Part shown: piece by piece, positions 8,676-19,391 of the stretch
Layout of the letters: each line of letters opens with the position of its first letter
How positions within the stretch are numbered: position 1 is the stretch's first letter
NCBI GenBank assembly: GCA_022763425.1
Contig: JALEGD010000001.1
Coordinates: forward strand, 186,001-250,000
Reading direction: 5' to 3'
DNA: 64,000 bases
Source: Pelagibacteraceae bacterium
Lineage (GTDB): Bacteria > Pseudomonadota > Alphaproteobacteria > Pelagibacterales > Pelagibacteraceae
Notes under the pieces: model-generated
Database searches by the model: none
What the model was told of the DNA's origin: nothing
What the model saw: the letters and a program-made list of their open reading frames with translations, nothing else
Position numbers and translations under genes: made by a program

Positions 8676-9215
8676 ATGAATAGAATTGAAGAAATTGAAA
8701 AGAAACACTTAGAGCAAATTTCTGCTGGAAAAAAAATTACAGAATTTTTTCCTGGAGATACAATTAAAGTAAACGTTAGAATTGTCGAAGGAAAGAGACA
8801 AAGAGTCCAAGCTTTCGAAGGAGTATGTATTGCTAAAAAAAGTGGGGGTATAAATTCCTCGTTTACAGTAAGAAAAGTTTCTTTTGGAGAAGGAGTAGAG
8901 AGAGTCTTTCAATTGTATAGTCCAAACCTAGATTCAATTGAACTTATAAGATCAGGTAAAGTGAGAAGAGCGAAGCTTTACTATTTAAGAGATAGAAGCG
9001 GTAAATCTGCAAGAATTAATGAAAAAATAAAAAAGAAACTAGGTATAGATGTTGCTAAAGAAATAGAAATTAAAACTGCCGATGAAGAAAAGAAAAAAGA
9101 AGCGATAGAAAGTTCAGCCTCTTCCAAAGATGAACAAATTGACAAAGTTGAAGCTAAGAAAGTAGAAGCGAAGCAAGAGGAAAAAAAAGAAGTTAAGTCA
9201 GAAGAAAAAAAATAA
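8676..9215 (+). CDS. rplS: 50S ribosomal protein L19 with charged tail
   Basis: Residues 1-115 are a standard bL19 ([16 protein letters not shown], then EGVCIAKK and the [16 protein letters not shown] ending). A further ~60 residues of mostly Lys/Glu/Ala form an unusual C-terminal tail. L19 lies at the 30S/50S interface; the extension would be solvent-exposed. Last gene in the ffh-rpsP-trmD-rplS group. leuC begins 10 bases downstream, so read-through into leucine biosynthesis is likely unless a promoter lies inside rplS. Confidence 0.96.
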   Translation: MNRIEEIEKKHLEQISAGKKITEFFPGDTIKVNVRIVEGKRQRVQAFEGVCIAKKSGGINSSFTVRKVSFGEGVERVFQLYSPNLDSIELIRSGKVRRAKLYYLRDRSGKSARINEKIKKKLGIDVAKEIEIKTADEEKKKEAIESSASSKDEQIDKVEAKKVEAKQEEKKEVKSEEKK

Positions 9216-9224
9216 TTCTATCTA

Positions 9225-10625
9225 ATGGCAAAAACGCTTTACGATAAAATCTGGGATAACCATTTAGTTGATCAACAACAGGATGGTACCTCATTAATTT
9301 TTATTGATAGACATTTGGTTCATGAAGTAACAAGTCCTCAGGCATTTGAAGGGTTAAAGATATCTGGCAGAAAAGTAAAATTCCCAAGTTTTACATTGGC
9401 TGTAGCAGATCATAATGTACCCACCACTGATAGGAGCAAGGGTATCGAAAATAAAGAGTCCGCTATTCAAGTCGAAACACTAGAAAAAAACTGTAAAGAT
9501 TTTGGAATTGATTATTATGGATTGACAGATATCCGACAAGGCATTGTACATGTTATTGGTCCTGAGCAAGGTTTTACCCAGCCAGGAATGACCATAGTCT
9601 GCGGTGATAGTCATACCGCTACACACGGAGCATTTGGTGCATTGGCATTTGGAATAGGTACTTCGGAAGTTGAGCACGTTTTGGCCACTCAAACATTAAT
9701 TCAAGCTAAATCAAAAAACATGAAAATTGATGTAAATGGAAAATTAGCAAAAGGCGTAACGGCAAAAGATATTATACTTAATATTATTGGAAAAATTGGA
9801 ACAGCTGGTGGCACAGGTTTTGTGATTGAGTATGCTGGAGACACAATTCAGAATCTGTCAATGGAAGAGAGAATGACAATTTGCAACATGTCAATTGAGG
9901 CTGGTGCTAGAGCTGGGTTAGTTGCTCCAGACGAAAAAACAGTAGAGTTTATTAAGGGTCGTCCAATGGCGCCTAGAGACGAACATTGGGATAAAGCAAA
10001 AAACTTTTGGTTAAGTTTAAAATCAGATCCAGATGCAAAGTTTGATGAAGTAATAAATATTAGAGCTGAAGATATTGCACCATCTGTAACTTGGGGCACT
10101 AGCCCACAAGATGTTATTGCAATAAATGGTAACGTGCCATCGTATGAAGATCAAACAGATGAAGATAAAAAAAAATCAGTAAAAAGAGCTTTAGATTACA
10201 TGGGTTTCAAAGGTAATGAAAAAATTGATGAAATTAAAATAGATAAAGTTTTTATTGGCTCATGCACAAATGGGAGAATTCAAGATCTTAGATCTGCTGC
10301 TTCAATACTAAAGGGAAAAAAAATAAGTAATCATGTAACAGGGTATGTTGTACCAGGTTCAGGTTTGGTTAAAAAACAAGCTGAGGAAGAGGGTTTAGAC
10401 ATTATATTTAAAGATGCAGGATTAGAATGGAGAGAGCCAGGTTGTTCAATGTGTCTTGGGATGAATCCTGATCAACTTAAGCCCCAAGAAAGATGTGCCT
10501 CTACTTCAAATCGTAATTTTGAGGGAAGACAAGGTCGAGGTGGCAGAACCCACTTGGTTAGTCCTGAAATGGCAGCAGCAGCAGCAATAGAGGGAAAATT
10601 AACTGATGTTAGAAAGTTTTTATAA
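9225..10625 (+). CDS. leuC: 3-isopropylmalate dehydratase large subunit
   Basis: Isomerises 2- to 3-isopropylmalate with LeuD, using a [4Fe-4S] cluster. 466 residues, the typical bacterial LeuC length. Cluster ligands are visible as C347 (GSCTNGR) and C407 and C410 (PGCSMC). The aconitase-type motifs [11 protein letters not shown] and [15 protein letters not shown] are intact. The ATG follows the rplS stop by 10 bases, and the stop overlaps the ATG of leuD, giving tight translational coupling within leuCDB. Confidence 0.98.
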   Translation: MAKTLYDKIWDNHLVDQQQDGTSLIFIDRHLVHEVTSPQAFEGLKISGRKVKFPSFTLAVADHNVPTTDRSKGIENKESAIQVETLEKNCKDFGIDYYGLTDIRQGIVHVIGPEQGFTQPGMTIVCGDSHTATHGAFGALAFGIGTSEVEHVLATQTLIQAKSKNMKIDVNGKLAKGVTAKDIILNIIGKIGTAGGTGFVIEYAGDTIQNLSMEERMTICNMSIEAGARAGLVAPDEKTVEFIKGRPMAPRDEHWDKAKNFWLSLKSDPDAKFDEVINIRAEDIAPSVTWGTSPQDVIAINGNVPSYEDQTDEDKKKSVKRALDYMGFKGNEKIDEIKIDKVFIGSCTNGRIQDLRSAASILKGKKISNHVTGYVVPGSGLVKKQAEEEGLDIIFKDAGLEWREPGCSMCLGMNPDQLKPQERCASTSNRNFEGRQGRGGRTHLVSPEMAAAAAIEGKLTDVRKFL

Positions 10626-11227
10626 TGGAAAAGTTTTTAAAGATTAAAAGTATCCCTGCATATTTACCAATTGTAAATATTGATACAGATATGATTATTC
10701 CTAAGCAATTTTTAAAAACTATTAAAAGAACAGGTTTAGGTAAGAGTTTATTTTTTGAAATGAGGTATGATGAAAATGAAAAACCAATATCAGATTTTAT
10801 ATTAAATCAATCTCCTTATAATAAATCTAAAATACTTATTGCAGATAAAAATTTTGGGTGCGGTTCATCAAGAGAGCATGCGCCTTGGGCTTTACTTGAT
10901 TTTGGCATTAGAGTTGTGATAGCACCAAGTTTTGCAGATATTTTTTATAATAATTGCTTTAAAAACGGAATTTTGCCAATTGTTATGCCCTCAGAAAAAA
11001 TTAAAGAATTATCAGAATTCAGTGATCAAAAAAAAGAGATTACTGTAGATTTAGAAGATCAAAAAATTCATAAAGACGATAATCAGCCATTTGATTTTGA
11101 TGTAGATCAGTTCAGAAAAGAGTGTTTACTAAATGGACATGATGATATTGCTTTAACATTAAGCAAATCCTCTAAAATTGATAGTTTTATTTCAGATAAT
11201 AAATCGAAAACGCCTTGGTTGTTTTAA
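10625..11227 (+). CDS. leuD: 3-isopropylmalate dehydratase small subunit
   Basis: Swivel-domain partner of LeuC in leucine synthesis. 200 residues, normal length. Signature regions are [14 protein letters not shown] near 18-31, the [15 protein letters not shown] loop around 76-90 that closes the active site, and GI-P-V near 118. It shares one base with the leuC stop codon and precedes leuB by 16 bases. No sign of damage. Confidence 0.98.
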   Translation: MEKFLKIKSIPAYLPIVNIDTDMIIPKQFLKTIKRTGLGKSLFFEMRYDENEKPISDFILNQSPYNKSKILIADKNFGCGSSREHAPWALLDFGIRVVIAPSFADIFYNNCFKNGILPIVMPSEKIKELSEFSDQKKEITVDLEDQKIHKDDNQPFDFDVDQFRKECLLNGHDDIALTLSKSSKIDSFISDNKSKTPWLF

Positions 11228-11243
11228 ATATTAAATCGTAACT

Positions 11244-12344
11244 ATGACTGAAAAAAATTTACTACTTTTGCCTGGTGATGGAATTGGTCCAGAAATTATG
11301 CAAGAAGTGAAAAAATTAATTTCATTTCTTAACGAAAAAAAGAAATTAAATTTGAATATTAGTGAAGAGTTAGTCGGTGGAGCATCATATGACAAACATA
11401 AAACACCTCTCACAGACGATGTTTTGTACAAAGCACAAGACAGTGATGCCGTTTTACTTGGTGCTGTAGGTGGACCCAAATATGATAAATTAGATTTTTC
11501 AAAAAGACCAGAGAGAGCTTTATTAAGATTAAGAAAAGAGCTAAGATTATTTGCAAACTTAAGACCTGCGATATGTTTTTCAGAGCTTGCAAGCGCTTCG
11601 AGTTTAAAAAAAGAGATTGTATCTGATCTTGATATTATGATTGTAAGAGAGCTGACAGGAGGGATTTACTTTGGTGAGCCCAGAGGAATTGAGCCAATCC
11701 AGAATGGAGAAAGAAAAGGTATAAATACTCATGTTTATACAACTAAAGAAATTGTAAGAGTTGCAAAAGTTGCTTTTGATTTAGCAAAAAAAAGAAATAA
11801 AAAAGTTACCTCAGCAGAAAAATCAAATGTGATGGAAGCAGGATTATTATGGAAAGAAGAAGTACAAAAATTTTACGATGAGAGTAAAGATTATAAGGAT
11901 ATTGAACTTAGTCATATGTTGGCAGATAATTGTGCTATGCAATTGGTGAGAAATCCAAAACAATTTGATGTGATTGTAACAGATAATTTATTTGGAGATA
12001 TGCTTTCAGACGAAGCGGCTATGTTAACAGGTTCTCTTGGAATGTTACCATCAGCATCTTTAAGTGAAAAAGATAAGAACGGTCGAATTAGATCAATGTA
12101 TGAACCTTGTCATGGATCTGCCCCAGATATAGCTGGTCAAGGAATAGCAAATCCTTTGGCTATGATACTTAGTTTTGCAATGGCTCTTAAATATTCGCTT
12201 GACCTTGATACGGTAGCTGATGAAATAGACTCTGCTGTAAAAGCGGTCTTGAAAGATGGTCTAAGAACTCCTGATATTATGGAAGAGGGCAAACAGAAAG
12301 TTTCAACTTCTGAGATGGGTTCGGCAATTATTGATAAATTATAA
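11244..12344 (+). CDS. leuB: 3-isopropylmalate dehydrogenase
   Basis: NAD-dependent oxidative decarboxylation of 3-isopropylmalate, the third step in this leuCDB set (leuA is not in the window). 366 residues, usual length. Motifs: [12 protein letters not shown] at the N-terminus, [13 protein letters not shown] around 137-149, the metal-binding [12 protein letters not shown] near 248-259 and [12 protein letters not shown] around 290-301. The end is followed by about 70 bases before sdhC, where the transcript may stop or a new promoter start; I see no convincing terminator. Confidence 0.98.
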   Translation: MTEKNLLLLPGDGIGPEIMQEVKKLISFLNEKKKLNLNISEELVGGASYDKHKTPLTDDVLYKAQDSDAVLLGAVGGPKYDKLDFSKRPERALLRLRKELRLFANLRPAICFSELASASSLKKEIVSDLDIMIVRELTGGIYFGEPRGIEPIQNGERKGINTHVYTTKEIVRVAKVAFDLAKKRNKKVTSAEKSNVMEAGLLWKEEVQKFYDESKDYKDIELSHMLADNCAMQLVRNPKQFDVIVTDNLFGDMLSDEAAMLTGSLGMLPSASLSEKDKNGRIRSMYEPCHGSAPDIAGQGIANPLAMILSFAMALKYSLDLDTVADEIDSAVKAVLKDGLRTPDIMEEGKQKVSTSEMGSAIIDKL

Positions 12345-12418
12345 GTAATTTAATTTATAACTGAGACATCTTTAAATTTTGAAAAATCAACATATTAAGC
12401 TAAAAGCGTAAGGATATT

Positions 12419-12787
12419 ATGAAATCTGAAAGTCCATTATCTCCTCATTTGCAAGTTTATAAGTGGCAGTTATCTTCTGTGCTTTCTATCACTCACAGGA
12501 TGACTTCAGTATTTAATTTGGCTGGAATGTCAGTTTTAGCATTATGGATTTTTATGCTTTTTTTAGGTGAAAATTTTTATAATCTTTTTCAAATTTTTGC
12601 CTCGACAATAATTGGTAAATTTATATTTGTGGGGATTACATGGTCCTTTTCTTACCATTTACTAAATGGCATTAGGCATTTATTTTGGGATATGGGTTAT
12701 GGTTATGAATTAAAAACAGCTAATTTAAGCGGCATATTTGTTTTATTCTCATCATTTGTTTTAACTTTTTTAGTATGGGTATTTTAA
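12419..12787 (+). CDS. sdhC: Succinate dehydrogenase cytochrome b556 subunit
   Basis: One of two haem-b membrane anchors of complex II. 122 residues with three transmembrane helices. The family motifs SPHLQVYKWQ near the start, SITHRMTS (ubiquinone-side Ser/His/Arg) near 22-29 and the haem-ligand region SYHLLNGIRHLFWD around 79-92 are present. An AAGGAT ribosome-binding site sits at 12410-12415. First gene of sdhCDAB. The 3' end overlaps sdhD by 13 bases. Confidence 0.96.
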   Translation: MKSESPLSPHLQVYKWQLSSVLSITHRMTSVFNLAGMSVLALWIFMLFLGENFYNLFQIFASTIIGKFIFVGITWSFSYHLLNGIRHLFWDMGYGYELKTANLSGIFVLFSSFVLTFLVWVF

Positions 12788-13116
12788 TGAATCACGTTGT
12801 TTCAAAATGGTTGATGCAAAGAGTTGCCGCAGTACTATTATTACCCCTATTAGTTTGGTTTTTATTTCATTTTGATGATCTAATGAATTTTACTTATTCT
12901 GAGGCAGTTATGTTTTTGAGTAATAAGACTTATATGAGCGTTTTAAGTTTAATATTTATCTTGGCATTTTTTCATATGAGAATTGGCATGGGTGAGATTT
13001 TTGAAGATTATATTCATGATGAAAAAGTAAAAAAATTAGCTAGCACTTTAATTCTATTAATTTCTTTAATAATTCCTGTTGCCGCTATCACTGCAATGGT
13101 TATATTAGGATTATGA
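12775..13116 (+). CDS. sdhD: Succinate dehydrogenase membrane anchor subunit
   Basis: 113 residues with three hydrophobic helices. The block [19 protein letters not shown] (about 65-83) carries the haem-ligand His and the conserved Asp/Tyr that close the quinone site. The N-terminal [14 protein letters not shown] segment is characteristic of alphaproteobacterial SdhD. The annotated start lies within sdhC; a second ATG four codons downstream (12787) is also possible and would begin exactly where sdhC ends. The stop overlaps the sdhA ATG by 4 bases. Confidence 0.93.
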   Translation: MGILMNHVVSKWLMQRVAAVLLLPLLVWFLFHFDDLMNFTYSEAVMFLSNKTYMSVLSLIFILAFFHMRIGMGEIFEDYIHDEKVKKLASTLILLISLIIPVAAITAMVILGL

Positions 13117-14891
13117 GTTACGAGGTAATTAACCACGAATATGATGTAGTTGTTGTTGGAGCAGGTGGGTCAGGCCTTAGAGCAGCTGTTGGTTTATCAG
13201 AAGCTGGTTTAAAAACTGCATGTGTTTCAAAAGTATTTCCAACACGAAGTCACACCGCTGCAGCACAAGGTGGAATTTCTGCTGCTTTGGGAAATATGTG
13301 TGAAGATGATTGGCGTTGGCACATGTACGATACTGTTAAAGGTGCCGATTGGTTAGGAGATCAAGATGCAATAGAATTTTTATGTAAGGAAGCACCACAA
13401 GCAGTGATAGAGTTAGAGAAGTATGGTGTTCCATTCAGTAGAACAGAAGAAGGAAAAATTTATCAAAGACCTTTTGGAGGAATGACAAAAAATTATGGAA
13501 ATGGAGTGGTTCAACGTACATGTGCAGCAGCAGATAGAACAGGCCACGCTATTCTTCATACACTTTATGGTCAAGCTCTCAAAAGAGATACAGAGTTTTT
13601 TATAGAATATTTTGCACTTGATTTAATTATGGAAAATGGAAAGTGCCAAGGTGTTATAGCTTGGAATTTACAAGATGGAACGATCCATCGTTTCAGATCA
13701 AAAATGGTCATTCTAGCAACTGGTGGATATGGAAGAGCTTATTTCTCTGCAACATCAGCTCATACATGTACAGGCGATGGTGGAGGAATGGTTTTAAGAG
13801 CGGGGCTACCTTTGCAAGATATGGAATTTGTTCAATTTCATCCAACTGGAATTTATGGAGCTGGATGTTTGATTACTGAAGGAAGTAGAGGAGAAGGTGG
13901 ATTTTTAGTTAATTCAGAAGGTGAGAGATTTATGGAAAGATACGCACCTTCTGCAAAAGATTTAGCCTCAAGAGATGTCGTTTCAAGGTCGATGACAATT
14001 GAAATTAATGAAGGACGTGGTGTTGGAAAAAATAAAGATCATATCTACTTGCACCTTAATCATTTAGATGCAAAAATTTTAAAGGAAAGACTACCTGGTA
14101 TTTCAGAATCTGCAAAAGTTTTTGCTGGTGTTGATGTCACAAAAGAACCAATACCCGTATTACCAACTGTCCATTATAATATGGGTGGAATTCCTACGAA
14201 TTATTTTGGAGAAGTTTTAACAAAAGACGCAGCAGGTTCCGATACAATTGTGGAAGGACTAATGGCTGTTGGTGAAGCGGCATGTGTCTCAGTACATGGT
14301 GCCAATCGATTAGGCTCAAACTCATTAATAGATTTAGTTGTATTTGGTAAAGCTGCAGCTGTACGTGCTGCTGAAAAGGTAAAACCTAATTCTAAGCACG
14401 AAAATATTTCTGATGCTGAAACTCAAAAATGCTTAGATCGGTTTGACAGAATGAAAAATGCGGATGGTGATACACCCACTGCAATTCTAAGAGATAAAAT
14501 GCAACGTACTATGCAAAGTAAATGTGCAGTATTTAGAACAGATAAAACACTTAAAGAAGGCTTAAATGAAATTCAAGAACCATGGCAAGGTTTAAGTAAT
14601 ATCTCAATCAAAGATAGATCATTAATATTTAATACTGATTTAGTTGAAGCGTTGGAATTTGATAATTTAATTAGACAGTCTCAAGTAACTGTAGCATCAG
14701 CTGAAAATAGAAAAGAAAGCAGAGGAGCTCATTCAAGAGAAGATTTCAAAGACAGAGACGATGAAAATTGGATGAAACATACTTTGGCTTGGCATGAAGA
14801 TGGTAAAGTAAAGCTAAATTATAGAGACGTTCATAATTATACGTTAACTAATGATGTTCAATATTTTCCTCCAAAAGCGAGAGTATATTAA
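13113..14891 (+). CDS. sdhA: Succinate dehydrogenase flavoprotein subunit
   Basis: Oxidises succinate to fumarate with covalently bound FAD. 592 residues. FAD-binding GAGGSG is at 16-21, the FAD-attachment His is H47 in [10 protein letters not shown], the active-site stretch [21 protein letters not shown] lies near 248-268, and the conserved [14 protein letters not shown] is near 394-407. All key residues are intact. Translationally coupled to sdhD (ATGA-type overlap) and followed by sdhB after 2 bases. Confidence 0.98.
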   Translation: MSYEVINHEYDVVVVGAGGSGLRAAVGLSEAGLKTACVSKVFPTRSHTAAAQGGISAALGNMCEDDWRWHMYDTVKGADWLGDQDAIEFLCKEAPQAVIELEKYGVPFSRTEEGKIYQRPFGGMTKNYGNGVVQRTCAAADRTGHAILHTLYGQALKRDTEFFIEYFALDLIMENGKCQGVIAWNLQDGTIHRFRSKMVILATGGYGRAYFSATSAHTCTGDGGGMVLRAGLPLQDMEFVQFHPTGIYGAGCLITEGSRGEGGFLVNSEGERFMERYAPSAKDLASRDVVSRSMTIEINEGRGVGKNKDHIYLHLNHLDAKILKERLPGISESAKVFAGVDVTKEPIPVLPTVHYNMGGIPTNYFGEVLTKDAAGSDTIVEGLMAVGEAACVSVHGANRLGSNSLIDLVVFGKAAAVRAAEKVKPNSKHENISDAETQKCLDRFDRMKNADGDTPTAILRDKMQRTMQSKCAVFRTDKTLKEGLNEIQEPWQGLSNISIKDRSLIFNTDLVEALEFDNLIRQSQVTVASAENRKESRGAHSREDFKDRDDENWMKHTLAWHEDGKVKLNYRDVHNYTLTNDVQYFPPKARVY

Positions 14892-14893
14892 TA

Positions 14894-15676
14894 ATGGTCC
14901 AGTTTAATTTACCTAAAAATTCTGAAATTAAAAAAGGAAATTATTTTAAATCAGAAACAGAATCAAAAAATATTAAAAAAATCAATGTATATCGTTGGGA
15001 TCCAGATAAAGATCAAAATCCTCGAGTTGATACCTATGAAGTTGATATGGATAATTGTGGTCCAATGGTCTTGGACGCATTAATCAAAATTAAAAATGAA
15101 ATAGACTCCACTGTAACTTTTAGAAGGTCTTGCCGTGAGGGTATATGTGGATCTTGCGCAATGAATATAGATGGATCAAATACATTGGCCTGCACAAAAT
15201 CAGCTAAAGACATTGATGGTGATATCAACATTTATCCTTTGCCACATATGCCGGTAATAAAAGATTTAGTTCCAAATTTGAAACAATTATATAAGCAATA
15301 TCAGTCCGTGGAACCTTGGATGCAGTCTAATAAAAATTCAAATGGTTCAGAGAGTTTACAAACGATAGAGGATAGATCAAAATTAGATGGTTTATATGAA
15401 TGTATTCTTTGTGCGTGCTGCGCTACTTCGTGCCCAAGCTATTGGTGGAACGGTGATAAGTATTTAGGCCCTGCAGTTTTATTGCAGGCTTATAGATGGA
15501 TAATTGATAGCAGAGACGAAGAAAGGCAAAAAAGATTAAAAAAAGTAGCTGATGAATTAAAGTTATTTCGATGTCACACAATAATGAATTGTACAAATGC
15601 TTGCCCTAAAGGATTAAATCCTGCGAAAGCAATCGGTTCAATTAAAAAAATGCTGGTGACTGAAAAGTCGGCGTAG
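14894..15676 (+). CDS. sdhB: Succinate dehydrogenase iron-sulfur subunit
   Basis: Carries electrons from FAD to ubiquinone through three clusters. 260 residues: a plant-type [2Fe-2S] with C80, C85, C88 and C100, then a helical domain with C170, C173, C176 and C180 and C227, C233 and C237 shared by the [4Fe-4S] and [3Fe-4S] clusters. The [17 protein letters not shown] block is standard. Last gene of sdhCDAB; mmsA starts 13 bases later, so the dehydrogenase may share this transcript. Confidence 0.98.
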   Translation: MVQFNLPKNSEIKKGNYFKSETESKNIKKINVYRWDPDKDQNPRVDTYEVDMDNCGPMVLDALIKIKNEIDSTVTFRRSCREGICGSCAMNIDGSNTLACTKSAKDIDGDINIYPLPHMPVIKDLVPNLKQLYKQYQSVEPWMQSNKNSNGSESLQTIEDRSKLDGLYECILCACCATSCPSYWWNGDKYLGPAVLLQAYRWIIDSRDEERQKRLKKVADELKLFRCHTIMNCTNACPKGLNPAKAIGSIKKMLVTEKSA

Positions 15677-15689
15677 TAAGATCAAAGAT

Positions 15690-17183
15690 ATGAAGAATAT
15701 TTTCCACTTTGTGGATGGCAAAGAGTTCACTGGCGAAAGCAAAAGGTCAGCTGATGTTTTTAATCCAGCAACTGGCGAGATCCAGGCAAAAGTTAATTTA
15801 GCATCAAAATCTGATGTAAATGCAGCAATAAATGTTGCGTCAAAAGCCTTTCCAGAATGGGCAGATACTCCACCAATCACGAGGGCAAGAATACTATTCA
15901 AATTCAAGGAACTTATTGAAAAAAATTCAGATGAACTAACAAAGCTCATAGTTGCTGAGCATGGAAAAGTTTATGATGATGCAAAAGGTTCATTAACTCG
16001 AGGTTTAGAAGTTGTTGAATTTGCTTGTGGTATACCTCATCTTTTAAAAGGAGAGTTTACAGAAAATGTTGGAAGAGGAGTGGATAGCTGGTCTATGCGA
16101 CAACCGCTAGGAGTTTGTGCTGGTATTACTCCATTTAATTTTCCAGCTATGGTTCCGATGTGGATGTTTCCAGTGGCTATAGCGTGTGGAAATACTTTTA
16201 TATTAAAACCATCAGAGAAAGATCCAAGCTGTTCAATGATGCTAGCTGATTTATTAAAACAAGCAGGGTTACCTGATGGAGTATTTAATGTTGTTAATGG
16301 TGATAAGGAGTCTGTAGATGCGCTTTTAGAGCATAAAGATGTAGCTGCAATTAGTTTCGTAGGATCAACCGGAATTGCTAAATATATTTATGAAAACGCA
16401 GCAAAGTTTGAAAAAAGAGTTCAAGCGTTAGGTGGTGCAAAAAATCATTGTGTAGTTATGCCAGACTCTGATCTTGATCAAGCCGTTAATGGATTAATGG
16501 GCGCTGCCTATGGTTCTGCTGGTGAAAGATGTATGGCTCAGTCAGTAGCAGTTGCTGTTGGAAATGTAGGTGACGAGTTAGTAAAAAGACTTTCTCAAAA
16601 AGTTGAAGCCTTAAAAGTTGGACCTGGTATGGATAAAACATCTGAAATGGGACCGCTTGTAACTAAAGAACATTTAGACAAAGTTAGAGGCTATGTAGAT
16701 TTAGGTGTCGAAGAAGGTGCAAAATTGGTTGTTGATGGCAGAAATTTAAAATTACAAGGATATGAAAATGGCTTCTATATTGGAGGATGCTTATTTGATC
16801 ATGTAACTGAAAAAATGAGAATTTATAAAGAAGAAATTTTTGGCCCAGTTCTGTCTATTGTGAGAGTTAAAGATTTCAATACCGCTGTTGATTTAATTAA
16901 TAGTCATGAATATGGAAATGGAACGTCTATTTTTACTAGAGATGGAGATAGTGCTAGAACTTTTACAAACAAAATTAAAGTAGGAATGGTTGGAGTCAAT
17001 ATACCAATACCTGTTCCAATGGCATTTCATAGCTTTGGTGGCTGGAAGCGTTCTTTATTTGGTGATCAGCATATGCATGGACCTGAAGGAGTAAGATTTT
17101 ATACAAAATTAAAAACTATTACTTCAAGATGGCCTTCAGGAATAAAAGATAATCCTGAATTTACAATGCCAACTATGAAGTAA
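15690..17183 (+). CDS. mmsA: CoA-acylating methylmalonate-semialdehyde dehydrogenase
   Basis: Aldehyde dehydrogenase family enzyme that makes propionyl-CoA (or acetyl-CoA from malonate semialdehyde), used in valine and inositol breakdown. 497 residues. The catalytic cysteine is C281 in SAGERCMAQ. The [15 protein letters not shown] stretch (147-161) and the [13 protein letters not shown] end are diagnostic of MmsA rather than general ALDHs. It sits between sdhB and asd with the same orientation; the role beside TCA genes could be entry of propionyl- or acetyl-CoA. Other valine-pathway genes are not in the window. Confidence 0.93.
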   Translation: MKNIFHFVDGKEFTGESKRSADVFNPATGEIQAKVNLASKSDVNAAINVASKAFPEWADTPPITRARILFKFKELIEKNSDELTKLIVAEHGKVYDDAKGSLTRGLEVVEFACGIPHLLKGEFTENVGRGVDSWSMRQPLGVCAGITPFNFPAMVPMWMFPVAIACGNTFILKPSEKDPSCSMMLADLLKQAGLPDGVFNVVNGDKESVDALLEHKDVAAISFVGSTGIAKYIYENAAKFEKRVQALGGAKNHCVVMPDSDLDQAVNGLMGAAYGSAGERCMAQSVAVAVGNVGDELVKRLSQKVEALKVGPGMDKTSEMGPLVTKEHLDKVRGYVDLGVEEGAKLVVDGRNLKLQGYENGFYIGGCLFDHVTEKMRIYKEEIFGPVLSIVRVKDFNTAVDLINSHEYGNGTSIFTRDGDSARTFTNKIKVGMVGVNIPIPVPMAFHSFGGWKRSLFGDQHMHGPEGVRFYTKLKTITSRWPSGIKDNPEFTMPTMK

Positions 17184-17199
17184 AAATTTTCTAATTTAT

Positions 17200-17229
17200 T
17201 TTACAATTTCTTTAAAATTGATTTATAGT
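17200..17229 (+). promoter_or_regulatory. Predicted sigma-70 promoter for asd
   Basis: A TTTACA -35 (17200-17205) and TATAGT -10 (17224-17229) are separated by 18 bases. The expected start point, about 7 bases after the -10, falls on or next to the A of the asd ATG at 17236, and no Shine-Dalgarno precedes that ATG. This predicts a leaderless mRNA. In DNA this A+T-rich, hexamer matches arise by chance, so confidence is moderate. Confidence 0.42.
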
Positions 17230-17235
17230 TAATTT

Positions 17236-18354
17236 ATGAACATCACACGAGTTGGTTTTATTGGTTGGAGAGGAATGGTTGGTTCTGTTTTAATTAACAG
17301 AATGATCGAAGAAGGTGATTTTAAAAATATTAAAGAGCCAGTTTTTTTTAGTACATCGCAGTTCGGAAAAGAAGGCCCTGACATTGGAAAAGGTAAAAAT
17401 ATTTTACAAGATGCTTTCGATATTGAATCTCTTAAAAAAATGGATGTAATTTTAACTTGTCAAGGTAGCGACTATACAAAAAAAATTTTTAAGGATTTAA
17501 GAAATAATGGATGGAAAGGTTTTTGGATTGATGCTGCATCAAATTTAAGAATGGAAGAATCGAGCACAATTGTATTAGATCCTATTAATAAAAACATTAT
17601 TCAAGATGCTTTAAAAATTGGAAAAAAAGAGTTTATTGGGGGAAATTGTACCATTAGCTGCATGTTAATGGGCATTGGAGGTTTGTTTAAAAATGGTTTA
17701 GTAGAGTGGGCAACTTCTATGACTTATCAAGCTGCTTCGGGAGGAGGAGCTCAAAATATGAGAGAATTACTTAATCAGATGGGTCGTTTACATACTTGCT
17801 CAAAAGATCTTTTAAATAATCCAGCTTCAGAGATTTTAGAAATTGATAAGCAAGTTCATAGTGAAATGAATTCTAAAAAATTTCCCGTTGATCACTTTGG
17901 AGTTCCATTGGCAGGCAGTCTTATACCATGGATTGATACCAAGCTAGATAATGGGCAATCACGTGAGGAGTGGAAAGCTTTTGCTGAAACTAACAAAATT
18001 CTAGGAAATACAAAACCTATTCCAATTGATGGTACCTGTGTAAGAATTGGAGCAATGCGTTCGCATAGTGCAGCATTAACTATTAAGCTTAACAAGAAAT
18101 TACCGTTAAATGAAATTGAAAATATCATTGAACAAACCAGCAAATGGACAAAGTTAATACCAAATGAAAAAGAAGAAACTATTAAAGAACTAAGTCCAGC
18201 AAAAGTAAGTGGCTCATTAATCATTCCCGTAGGAAGAGTAAGGAAATTAAATATTGGAGATGATTATCTCAATGTATTCACAGTAGGTGATCAATTATTA
18301 TGGGGAGCGGCTGAACCTTTAAGAAGAATGTTGAATATAGTTTTGCATCATTAA
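17236..18354 (+). CDS. asd: Aspartate-semialdehyde dehydrogenase, enterobacterial type
   Basis: Makes aspartate semialdehyde for lysine/DAP, threonine and methionine. 372 residues that follow the E. coli Asd very closely by eye: VGFIGWRGMVGSVL at the start, catalytic C138 in GGNCTIS, QAASGGGAQNMRELL, FGVPLAGSLIPWID and the FTVGDQLLWGAAEPLRRML ending. Many Alphaproteobacteria instead carry a shorter Asd of another subfamily next to leuB, so this form may reflect ancient transfer. It has its own upstream gap (52 bases) with a likely promoter. Confidence 0.95.
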   Translation: MNITRVGFIGWRGMVGSVLINRMIEEGDFKNIKEPVFFSTSQFGKEGPDIGKGKNILQDAFDIESLKKMDVILTCQGSDYTKKIFKDLRNNGWKGFWIDAASNLRMEESSTIVLDPINKNIIQDALKIGKKEFIGGNCTISCMLMGIGGLFKNGLVEWATSMTYQAASGGGAQNMRELLNQMGRLHTCSKDLLNNPASEILEIDKQVHSEMNSKKFPVDHFGVPLAGSLIPWIDTKLDNGQSREEWKAFAETNKILGNTKPIPIDGTCVRIGAMRSHSAALTIKLNKKLPLNEIENIIEQTSKWTKLIPNEKEETIKELSPAKVSGSLIIPVGRVRKLNIGDDYLNVFTVGDQLLWGAAEPLRRMLNIVLHH

Positions 18355-18395
18355 ACTGTAAATAAATATAGATTTTTAGTGCTTCAATTTAGTCT

Positions 18396-18423
18396 TTGAT
18401 TTTATTTAGCTAGCAAATATATA
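18396..18423 (+). promoter_or_regulatory. Predicted sigma-70 promoter for mdh
   Basis: TTGATT (18396-18401) and TATATA (18418-18423) are separated by 16 bases. A start point 7 bases downstream would coincide with the mdh ATG at 18430; the bases between (TATCCCGC) contain no Shine-Dalgarno. This again suggests a leaderless message, which would then run through sucCDAB-lpd. Support is only pattern matching. Confidence 0.42.
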
Positions 18424-18429
18424 TCCCGC

Positions 18430-19389
18430 ATGAAAAAAATTTCTTTAATAGGTGCGGGACAAATAGGTGGAACCTTAGCTCATTTAATAGGTCTCAAGGA
18501 GCTTGCTAATGAAGTTGTTCTTTTTGATGTTGCGGAAGGTATAGCAAAAGGAAAAGCTTTAGACATCGCCCAATCATCTGCAATAGATGGTTTCGATGTT
18601 AATTTTGTAGGATCAAATAATTATGATGATACAAAAGACTCTGATGTTATAATTATAACAGCTGGTATTCCAAGAAAACCTGGAATGACTAGAGATGATT
18701 TGTTAGGAACTAATTTAAAAATTATTAAACAAGTTGGAGAAGGAATTGCAAAATCATCTCCTAATGCTTTTGTTATTTGTATTACAAATCCTTTAGATGT
18801 TATTGTTATGGCATTACAAAAATATTCTGGACTTCCAAAAAATAAAGTTGTGGGGATGGCCGGTGTATTAGATACATCAAGATTTAAATTATTTTTATCA
18901 AAAGAACTTAATGTACCTATAAAAAAAATAGACTCTTTTGTTCTTGGGGGTCATGGAGATACAATGGTTCCTGTTCCTAATAGGACCACAGTTGATGGTA
19001 AAAATTTGATGGATTTTGTTAAAGATGGAAAATTATCAAAAGAAAAATTAGACTCTATCATTGATAGAACTAGAAAAGGTGGGGCAGAAATTGTTAAATT
19101 TTTAGGAAACGGATCTGCCTTTTATGCACCAGCTGCTTCAGCTATTGATATGGCAGAATCATACTTAAAAGATCAAAAGAAAACATTGCCTTGCGCAGTT
19201 TATCTAGAAAATAATTATGGAGTAAGCGATCTTTATGCAGGCGTACCAGCAGTAATAGGATCTAACGGTATTGAAAAAGTAATTGAATTAGATTTAGATG
19301 ATGAGGAGAAAAAGAACTTTGATATTTCAATTGCGGCAGTTAATGAATTATTAGATGCTGCAAAAAATATTGATCCTTCTTTAAAATAA
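18430..19389 (+). CDS. mdh: Malate dehydrogenase
   Basis: NAD-dependent malate/oxaloacetate interconversion. 319 residues of the LDH-like MDH type found in Alphaproteobacteria. GAGQIGGT at 8-15 binds NAD; substrate arginines are R82, R88 and R151; catalytic H175 is in GGHGDTMVP. First gene of the mdh-sucCDAB-lpd series, with no Shine-Dalgarno in front of its ATG. The following sucC starts two bases after the stop. Confidence 0.98.
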   Translation: MKKISLIGAGQIGGTLAHLIGLKELANEVVLFDVAEGIAKGKALDIAQSSAIDGFDVNFVGSNNYDDTKDSDVIIITAGIPRKPGMTRDDLLGTNLKIIKQVGEGIAKSSPNAFVICITNPLDVIVMALQKYSGLPKNKVVGMAGVLDTSRFKLFLSKELNVPIKKIDSFVLGGHGDTMVPVPNRTTVDGKNLMDFVKDGKLSKEKLDSIIDRTRKGGAEIVKFLGNGSAFYAPAASAIDMAESYLKDQKKTLPCAVYLENNYGVSDLYAGVPAVIGSNGIEKVIELDLDDEEKKNFDISIAAVNELLDAAKNIDPSLK

Positions 19390-19391
19390 AA

